Positions 57,371 to 64,000 of a stretch of 64,000 nucleotides of DNA are shown here, in pieces. The number at the start of each line of letters is the position of its first letter. Positions within the stretch are counted from its first letter, which is position 1. The position numbers and the translations under genes are program-made. The stretch is from contig NZ_JAQTZU010000017.1 of NCBI RefSeq assembly GCF_028687615.1, positions 1 through 64,000 of the forward strand, written 5' to 3'. This stretch comes from Methylovulum sp. GTDB taxonomy: Bacteria > Pseudomonadota > Gammaproteobacteria > Methylococcales > Methylomonadaceae. The notes beneath the pieces are model-generated. The model saw nothing but the letters and a program-made list of their open reading frames with translations, was not told where the DNA came from and searched no databases.

Positions 57371-57419
57371 GGAGCGCGGCCATCTTGTCCGCGAAGTGCG
57401 GCCAAGATGGCCGCGCTCC
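57371..57419. repeat. 17-bp inverted repeat between gatC and gatA
   Basis: GGAGCGCGGCCATCTTG at 57371-57387 has its exact complement at 57403-57419. The 15-base loop includes CCGCGAAGTGCGG, a small inner stem. The family occurs also after secF at 38784. Placed within the gatC-gatA operon it may attenuate gatA relative to gatC. Confidence 0.75.
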
Positions 57420-57430
57420 AAATTAAGGGT

Positions 57431-57718
57431 TTATTCGATAACTTTTGGCACCAGATACAGACTGTCTTCTACCTGCGGCGCAATCGCTTGGAAATGTCCG
57501 CGCTGGTCAGCTTCGGTCACTACATCAGGACGCAAGCGTTGCACTTGGTCTAAAGGGTGCGCCATTGGTTCGACACCTGTTGCGTCCAGCTCACCCATTT
57601 GGGTCATCAATTCCAACATCCCTGACAAATCTTTCGCATAGGAATCAACATCTTCCTTATCAATCCCCAGCCGCGCCAAGTGCGCGATTTTATTTACATC
57701 ATCCGCCGTTAAAGTCAT
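57431..57718 (-). CDS. gatC: Asp-tRNA(Asn)/Glu-tRNA(Gln) amidotransferase subunit C
   Basis: This 95-residue subunit stabilises GatA. It begins MTLTADDVNKIAHLARLGID and has LELMTQMGELDATGVEPMAHPL, a family signature. The ATG at 57718 is preferred over an in-frame upstream start (57730). It is the first gene of the minus-strand series and divergent from mreB. Confidence 0.95.
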   Translation of the reverse strand: MTLTADDVNKIAHLARLGIDKEDVDSYAKDLSGMLELMTQMGELDATGVEPMAHPLDQVQRLRPDVVTEADQRGHFQAIAPQVEDSLYLVPKVIE

Positions 57719-57814
57719 TTGCCACTCCATAAAAGCCAGTCGATTAAATATGATACTTTATATCTTGCCCAAATACCTGCTTGATTGATACAGTAGTAAC
57801 ATTTTATTCCCTAA

Positions 57815-58873
<1,059 letters not shown>

Positions 58874-59021
58874 GTTGGAATTGTTGTTTAGTTTTGCACG
58901 TGTACGACGCGCTCTAAACGCTTGGCAATACCACTGTTAAAAGACAAACAAGCTGTTTTCAATATTGTTTTTGGTATGAAGCATATATTGATGCTTAAGT
59001 TAAATTATTAGAGGTGCCGCT

Positions 59022-60059
59022 ATGACAACAATTACCATCACCAATCCAATCAGGCAACTATCAAAAAGGTTAAGCCATCTTGATAAAAAATTAAGTGTCG
59101 AACTCAAGAACTATGCTCCATATTGGTGGGAGGAGAGTCTAAATACCTCGCCAAGTGCCTCACAACAAGTGTTGGTAAGTCTTGCTCGTTTTGCCAATTT
59201 AGACATTAAGTCCGTTTTAGATAACAGCCAACCTTTACGTTTTAAAGAAAGTGCTTGTAACTATAAACATGCCTCTAACAAAGAGCCATCTCAGCTAGAT
59301 GCTGCTACGGCATTAGTGGCTTCATCTGCAAAAATCATTTCACAAATCACTAAGCCTAAATATTCTATTTTTTCAGATGCCTTGACCCTAAGAAAACAAT
59401 TCCTTGAAGCTGGAAATCCATGTGTGAATCTTGAGCTGTTGATCAATTACTGCTGGCAACAAGGCGTTCCTGTTTTATATTTGCCAGAACTGCCTGTTTC
59501 TAAAAAAATGGATGCAGTTGTAGTCGATATTGGTGGAAGCCCAGTTATTGCCATAACAAAAAAATGCAAGCACGAAAGTGCTGTTTTATTTTTACTGGCT
59601 CATGAAATGGGACATATTTTCCATCAACATTTAGCAATTGGGCAATTATTGATTGATGAGGGAATTAGTGATGCTTCAAATATAGATGAGCAGGAAAATC
59701 AAGCAAATCAATATGCCATTACTTTATTAACAGGTGAAAAAACTACTCAATTTCACTCCGATGGACAAAGGTTGAAAGCGAAAAAACTTGTAGAAAGTGC
59801 ACGTTTAAATGCAATTGAACATCAAATTGATGCAGGCCATATTGTCTTAAACTGGGGGCATTCTGAATCAAAAAATTGCTCACAAGACAAACAACGCATG
59901 GTGATTTGGTCAATTGCCAATGCAGCTTTAAATTTGCTTTATCCAAATCCTATCTGGGAGCAACTGATCAAAGAACAGTTGCTTAAAAATATTGATGAAA
60001 ATGAAGCTCAAGGCGACCAACTTGATTATTTGTATAAGCTAATGAAAATTGAGGAATAA
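59022..60059 (+). CDS. ImmA/IrrE-type zinc metallopeptidase inserted between mreB and mreC
   Basis: The 345-residue protein has HEMGH at residues 194-198 inside LFLLAHEMGHIFHQH, and ENQANQYA from residue 225, the third-ligand pattern of the ImmA/IrrE family. The N-terminal ~80 residues have a helical segment that may be a degenerate helix-turn-helix, but it is not a clear XRE domain. The C-terminal 100 residues are not recognised. DNA here is much AT-richer than in mreB and mreC, which points to acquisition. It ends two bases before the next gene, with which it forms a coupled pair. In related systems such peptidases inactivate a repressor or serve as antitoxins. Confidence 0.82.
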   Translation: MTTITITNPIRQLSKRLSHLDKKLSVELKNYAPYWWEESLNTSPSASQQVLVSLARFANLDIKSVLDNSQPLRFKESACNYKHASNKEPSQLDAATALVASSAKIISQITKPKYSIFSDALTLRKQFLEAGNPCVNLELLINYCWQQGVPVLYLPELPVSKKMDAVVVDIGGSPVIAITKKCKHESAVLFLLAHEMGHIFHQHLAIGQLLIDEGISDASNIDEQENQANQYAITLLTGEKTTQFHSDGQRLKAKKLVESARLNAIEHQIDAGHIVLNWGHSESKNCSQDKQRMVIWSIANAALNLLYPNPIWEQLIKEQLLKNIDENEAQGDQLDYLYKLMKIEE

Positions 60060-60061
60060 AC

Positions 60062-60739
60062 TTGGCTTTACTTCTCGATAACGATGTTGTTCACAAATTG
60101 GCCCAATTAGATTTGTTGATGGATGCCAGCAAATTATTGAGAAAGGAATTTGGAGGTCTAAAAATTTTAGATACTCTTAAATTTAAGTTTTGCCCAAAAC
60201 CAGAAGATACTGCAAAAAGAGCAAAAGCAGAGAAAAAATATGGTGTTGTAGTTGTGAAAAGAATCGATGACTTTCTCCATTCAGGTATTAGCGAAATCTC
60301 TCAGGCAGTACAAGATACTGACTTAATGAATGCAATGATTTCTGATGAAGACTTAGACACAGGAGAAATGCAACTCCTACAAGCTCTTTTTGACGAAAAA
60401 GAGCAATTGCTTTTTACAGGTGACAAAAGATTTCTAAAAGCGTTAGCGGAGACAGAATTACTGAGTGATAGATTAACAGACATCCAAGAAAAATTTGTTT
60501 GCTTAGAGCAACTTATGTGTTTTCTAATCAAAAACTTATCATTTACAGTAATTAACGGAAAATTTGTCGGCGCAGTTAATTCCCAAACTCCCCTATTAGA
60601 CACCACGTTAAGAGTTTGCTTTGGCTCTAAACGTGAGAATGCAATTGAAAATGAAGTGATTGAAAATTTAGTTAATGAGATTGGCCATCTAAAAAAGCAA
60701 ACTAAAAATTTATTGACAAACGAAGGTAAGTTTAATTAA
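60062..60739 (+). CDS. PIN-like protein paired with the ImmA/IrrE peptidase
   Basis: The 225-residue protein starts with TTG, with GAGG about ten bases upstream, two bases after the peptidase gene. It is not an obvious member of a known family. However, it shows the acidic pattern of PIN nucleases: LLLDNDVVHKL at the start (Asp6, Asp8), LDTGEMQLLQAL (Glu102) and FTGDKRFLKAL (Asp121), in the correct order and spacing. The last 100 residues are Lys/Glu-rich and helical. Composition is AT-rich like its partner. A nuclease toxin or effector is inferred. Nothing proves activity. Confidence 0.72.
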   Translation: MALLLDNDVVHKLAQLDLLMDASKLLRKEFGGLKILDTLKFKFCPKPEDTAKRAKAEKKYGVVVVKRIDDFLHSGISEISQAVQDTDLMNAMISDEDLDTGEMQLLQALFDEKEQLLFTGDKRFLKALAETELLSDRLTDIQEKFVCLEQLMCFLIKNLSFTVINGKFVGAVNSQTPLLDTTLRVCFGSKRENAIENEVIENLVNEIGHLKKQTKNLLTNEGKFN

Positions 60740-60895
60740 TTCGTAAAATTGTTGGGCATGAAATCAAATAATTAACGGCTTAGATTACTGCGTATATTGC
60801 CATCATCTATTTATTAACCACCAAAATTCTGCACTGTGTAGACATGAACAGCTCCGTATTCTACGCACTCCCTCCTTACTTCGAGGAATCCCCCT

Positions 60896-61783
60896 ATAAA
60901 ACTGCTATTCGCCACTGGCCCATCCATCAACACCCGTCTACTGGTTGCCGTGCTGGCTTCGGTCGCGTTACTGATCACCGAACAGCGGGGCCAGCAACTG
61001 GATTTTTTACGCGCCACCTTATCCTTCTTTATCGAGCCATTGAAACATCTGGTGGATATGCCAAGCGTGCTGATTGAGCAGACCAACAACACGGTAAATT
61101 CCTACGCGGCACTCAAAAAGGACAACGAGCGTTTGCGCGAGGATCAGCTTATCCATCAAACCCGCTTGCTGAAACTGGAAGCCCTGGAGAAAGAAAACAT
61201 CCGCTTGCGGGCCTTGCTGGAAAACTCCTTCAAACTCGGCGAGCAAGTGCTGATCGCCGAATTATTGTCGATAAAAATGGCCCCTTACGAACACATTTTG
61301 GTGGTCAACAAAGGCACCCGTTTTGGCGTACATCCGCAGCAACCGGTGCTCGACGCCAATGGCGTGGTCGGGCAAGTGTTCCGCGCCCTGCCATTAAGCT
61401 CGGAAATCATGCTCATCACCGATCCGAACCACGCGATTCCGGTACAGGTCAACCGCAATGGCCTGTTGACGATAGCCGTCGGTAGCGGTCAGCTCAACCG
61501 CCTCATTTTGCCGTTTCTGCCCAGCAATGCCGATATTCGTCCGGGGGATTTGCTGATCACCTCCGGCTTGGGCGGCACGTTTCCTCAAGGCTACCCCGTT
61601 GCCGTTGTCGATGAATTTACATCCCAGCCCAACAAGGCCTTTGCCAGCATCACCGCCACGCCTTCCGCCAAACTTGACCGTAACCGCGAACTGATGATCG
61701 TCTGGAGCAAATCCACGCCAGTCCCTTTGATCGCCAAACCCCCATCGCCCGAAACCGCCGGTACAGAAGATGCCCATAAATAA
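60896..61783 (+). CDS. mreC: Rod shape-determining protein MreC, apparent ATA start
   Basis: From 60896 this is 295 residues: a membrane helix (TRLLVAVLASVALLIT), a coiled coil with KDNERLREDQLIHQTRLLK, and the double beta-barrel domain with VLDANGVVGQVFRALPLSSE. MreC homologues begin with KLLFATGPS or similar, and that sequence is present here. But the codon ahead of it is ATA at 60896, with GAGGA eight bases upstream. No ATG, GTG or TTG exists in frame between the stop at 60845 and a GTG at 60950, which would lose part of the helix. Either ATA is used, a CTG at 60902, or the start has been mutated or frameshifted in the C5 run at 60890. Confidence 0.88.
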   Translation: MKLLFATGPSINTRLLVAVLASVALLITEQRGQQLDFLRATLSFFIEPLKHLVDMPSVLIEQTNNTVNSYAALKKDNERLREDQLIHQTRLLKLEALEKENIRLRALLENSFKLGEQVLIAELLSIKMAPYEHILVVNKGTRFGVHPQQPVLDANGVVGQVFRALPLSSEIMLITDPNHAIPVQVNRNGLLTIAVGSGQLNRLILPFLPSNADIRPGDLLITSGLGGTFPQGYPVAVVDEFTSQPNKAFASITATPSAKLDRNRELMIVWSKSTPVPLIAKPPSPETAGTEDAHK

Positions 61784-62264
61784 CTATTATGGCTTTGGCC
61801 GCATTATCCTCAGCATCGCCGTCGCGATGTGCCTGCGTATTGCCCCGTGGCCTTTTGACCTGGCGATTTATAATCCCGATTGGGTGTTGATGGTGCTGAT
61901 TTACTGGTCTATCACTTTTCCTGAACGGGTCGGTATTTTTCACGCCTGGACTTTTGGTTTATTTACCGACGTTTTGACCGGAAGATTATTAGGCCAATAC
62001 GCATTGGCGTATTCGCTGGTGATTTATATTTGCTTGAAACTGCACAAACGTTTGCGCCGTTTTCCACTGTTGCAACAGGAATTGTTCATTTTTTGCTGCC
62101 TGTTGTTGTCGCAACTGTTGTTGTTCCTGATCAAAAACCTCCAGCACCCGGCGCAATTGCACGCTACATTCTGGTGGCCGGTGCTCACCGGGACGCTGTG
62201 CTGGCCTGTTGTGCATACCCTCTTGCGCTTTGTGCGTTTATCTAAACCCGTCAACAAAGACTAG
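61770..62264 (+). CDS. mreD: Rod shape-determining protein MreD
   Basis: The 164-residue membrane protein has five or six helices and PDWVLMVLIYWSITFPERVG, a family signature near residue 35. GIFHAWTFGLFTDVLTGRLLGQ follows. It overlaps the end of mreC by 14 bases and precedes mrdA by two. It forms part of the elongasome with MreC, RodA and PBP2. Confidence 0.95.
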   Translation: MPINNYYGFGRIILSIAVAMCLRIAPWPFDLAIYNPDWVLMVLIYWSITFPERVGIFHAWTFGLFTDVLTGRLLGQYALAYSLVIYICLKLHKRLRRFPLLQQELFIFCCLLLSQLLLFLIKNLQHPAQLHATFWWPVLTGTLCWPVVHTLLRFVRLSKPVNKD

Positions 62265-62266
62265 CC

Positions 62267-64000
62267 ATGTCGCGCATGTATTCGGTGAATGACAGTACGG
62301 CGGAGAACCGCCTGTTTTTGCAGCGCATCGTCGCGGCTTTTGTCGTCATCATCCTGCTCAGCACCGCGCTGATCGTGCGGCTGATTTATCTGCAAATCGT
62401 CGGCCATGAGCATTACGCGTCGATGGCGAAAGAAAATAGCGTCAAAATCATGCCGTTAGTGCCGACACGCGGCATTATTTATGACCGTAACGGCAAAATC
62501 CTCGCCGACAACACGCCTTCTTACAGCCTTGACCTGATTCCCGAACAAATCAGTGACATGGATGGCACCTTGCAGCGTTTGCAAAAACTGCTGGACATCC
62601 CGCCCGATAAAATCGATTTTTTTGAAAAACAGCGCAAACGCCAAAAACGCTTCACCAGCATCCCTTTGCTGTTGAACCTAAGCGATGACGAACTGGCAAA
62701 ATTCGCGGTAGTCCGGCCTTTTTTCCCTGGCGTTGACATCCATACCCATCTGGTCAGGCATTATCCTTACGGCGATTTGTCGGCCCACGTCATCGGCTAT
62801 GTCGGGCGCATTAACGAAGCTGAAATGAAAGAACTGCCCGTCGCCGAATATCGCGGCTCCACGCATATCGGCAAACTGGGCATAGAAAGCAGTTATGAAC
62901 AAATCCTGCATGGCAAGACCGGTTACGCCGAAATAGAAACCAATGTGCAGGCGCGATCTTTAAACACGCTCAGTGAAAACAATCCTGAACCAGGGGCGAA
63001 TCTCTATCTGACGCTGGATATTGATTTGCAAAAAACCGCTTATGACGCGCTGGAAGCCTATAACGGCGCGGTGGTGGCGATTGATATAAAAACTGGCGGC
63101 GTATTGGTGTTTGCCAGCCGCCCAGGTTTTGACCCGAACCCCTTCGTGGTCGGCATCAGCAATGATGCTTACAAAGCCTTGCAGACGTCCAACGACCAGC
63201 CACTTTATAACCGCGCCCTGCGTGGCTTGTATCCGCCCGGCTCCACGATCAAGCCGTTTGTCGCCCTGGCGGGTTTGGAATATAACGCGATCAATGCCAA
63301 TCAAAAGCTGTTCTGCCCTGGCTATTACCAATTGCCAGGAGCTAGCCACAAATACCGCGACTGGCGTAAAGGCGGGCATGGCTCGGTAAGTTTGAATTCG
63401 GCCATCACCCAATCGTGTGATGTCTATTTTTATCGCTTGGCCTTGATGCTAGGCATAGACCATCTGCATGATTTCCTGCAAAAATTTGGTTTTGGCGAAA
63501 AATCCGGCATTGATCTGGTCGGCGAAAAATCAGGCCTGCTGCCCTCGCGGGAATGGAAACAAAGCCAAAAAAACAAACTCTGGTTTCCTGGTGAAACCGT
63601 AATCACCGGCATAGGCCAAGGCTACCTCCAAGTCACCCCCCTGCAATTGGCCCGTGCCACCGCAACCTTGGCAAACCGCGGCAACGTCGTGATGCCTTAT
63701 TTGGTTGATAAAATCGTCTCACCCAATAATGCACCACCGCCGCCACGCCCGCCCCAAACCACCATCGCCCTCAAGCAAGACAATATCAACAGTGTCATTG
63801 ATGGCATGGTCAATGTGGTACATAGCGCACGAGGCACGGCAAAAAACATAGGCAGGTCGGTCAATTTCCAAATTGCGGGCAAAACCGGCACGGCGCAAGT
63901 GTTCAACATCAAGCAAAACGCCAAATACAACGAACATGCGATTGACTTTAAATTACGCGACCATGCCTTGTTCATCGCTTTCGCACCTGCGGACGATCCG
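62267..64000 (+). CDS. mrdA: Penicillin-binding protein 2, partial (C-terminus outside window)
   Basis: The first 578 residues of PBP2, the transpeptidase for lateral wall growth. An N-terminal membrane anchor (VVIILLSTALIVRLIYLQI) precedes the pedestal domain with PTRGIIYDRNGKILADN. The transpeptidase domain has the active-site Ser326 in YPPGSTIKPFVALAG, TQSCDVYFYRL as the second motif and AGKTGTAQVF as the KTG motif near residue 539. The ATG at 62267 lies two bases after mreD. rodA should follow outside the window. Confidence 0.97.
   Translation, partial: MSRMYSVNDSTAENRLFLQRIVAAFVVIILLSTALIVRLIYLQIVGHEHYASMAKENSVKIMPLVPTRGIIYDRNGKILADNTPSYSLDLIPEQISDMDGTLQRLQKLLDIPPDKIDFFEKQRKRQKRFTSIPLLLNLSDDELAKFAVVRPFFPGVDIHTHLVRHYPYGDLSAHVIGYVGRINEAEMKELPVAEYRGSTHIGKLGIESSYEQILHGKTGYAEIETNVQARSLNTLSENNPEPGANLYLTLDIDLQKTAYDALEAYNGAVVAIDIKTGGVLVFASRPGFDPNPFVVGISNDAYKALQTSNDQPLYNRALRGLYPPGSTIKPFVALAGLEYNAINANQKLFCPGYYQLPGASHKYRDWRKGGHGSVSLNSAITQSCDVYFYRLALMLGIDHLHDFLQKFGFGEKSGIDLVGEKSGLLPSREWKQSQKNKLWFPGETVITGIGQGYLQVTPLQLARATATLANRGNVVMPYLVDKIVSPNNAPPPPRPPQTTIALKQDNINSVIDGMVNVVHSARGTAKNIGRSVNFQIAGKTGTAQVFNIKQNAKYNEHAIDFKLRDHALFIAFAPADDP

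Noticed and set aside
60844-61077. 77-codon frame starting at ATG 60844
   Set aside because: It overlaps mreC out of frame and has no homology after the first residues. It is only relevant if a frameshift restores mreC.

Overview
The window looks like a chromosomal segment of a gammaproteobacterium of roughly 50% GC. The evidence is gene order: zapB-like/zapA followed by 6S RNA, opposite ygfB-pepP-ubiH; epmB divergent from efp-epmA; bamA-skp-fabZ-lpxA-rnhB; exbB-exbD-lpxK-ycaR-kdsB as in Pseudomonas; yajC-secD-secF; ndk-rlmN-pilW-hisS-yfgM-bamB-der; and mreBCD-mrdA. Codon use and repeat content would suit a methanotroph of the Methylococcales, but no methane gene lies here, so that is only a guess.

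Layout. 1-7.8 kb: an aldo/keto reductase cut by the window edge, a complete RND efflux system on the minus strand (adaptor, pump, TolC-like channel), a DUF1640 protein and a TetR regulator with a palindromic operator candidate. 7.8-8.5 kb: gene-poor. 8.5-13.1 kb: a PPK2 polyphosphate kinase and a four-gene Mla/MCE-type lipid ABC transporter. 13.2-15.3 kb: an ECF sigma factor with a cupin anti-sigma candidate, then 6S RNA and zapA/zapB. 15.9-22.4 kb: ygfB-pepP-ubiH, a ComEA-like protein and the EF-P lysylation module. 22.5-34.8 kb: outer-membrane and lipid A biogenesis, with srkA, a type II NADH dehydrogenase and an MFS carrier between. 35-45.8 kb: Sec accessory proteins, Ndk, RlmN, PilW, HisS, YfgM, BamB and Der. 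45.9-53.8 kb: tandem CatB-like acetyltransferases, Tpx, a GNAT enzyme, GluQ, DksA, an aminotransferase, a rhodanese and acetyl-CoA synthetase. 53.9-57.7 kb: a lone AbrB-type antitoxin, a metalloprotease-YkgJ fusion, a Uma2 nuclease and gatA/gatC. 57.8-64 kb: mreB-mreC-mreD-mrdA.

The most unusual feature is the intrusion of small accessory modules into conserved housekeeping operons. An AT-rich pair, an ImmA/IrrE-type zinc peptidase followed by a PIN-like protein, sits between mreB and mreC. A DUF4160-DUF2442 pair sits between secD and secF. mreC has no ATG, GTG or TTG where its homologous N-terminus begins; the best Shine-Dalgarno-spaced codon there is ATA. Several partners common in relatives (lpxD, lpxB, rodZ, ispG, gatB) are absent from their usual places and must lie elsewhere. 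Dispersed palindromic repeats, many headed by GTAG, occupy several intergenic gaps.
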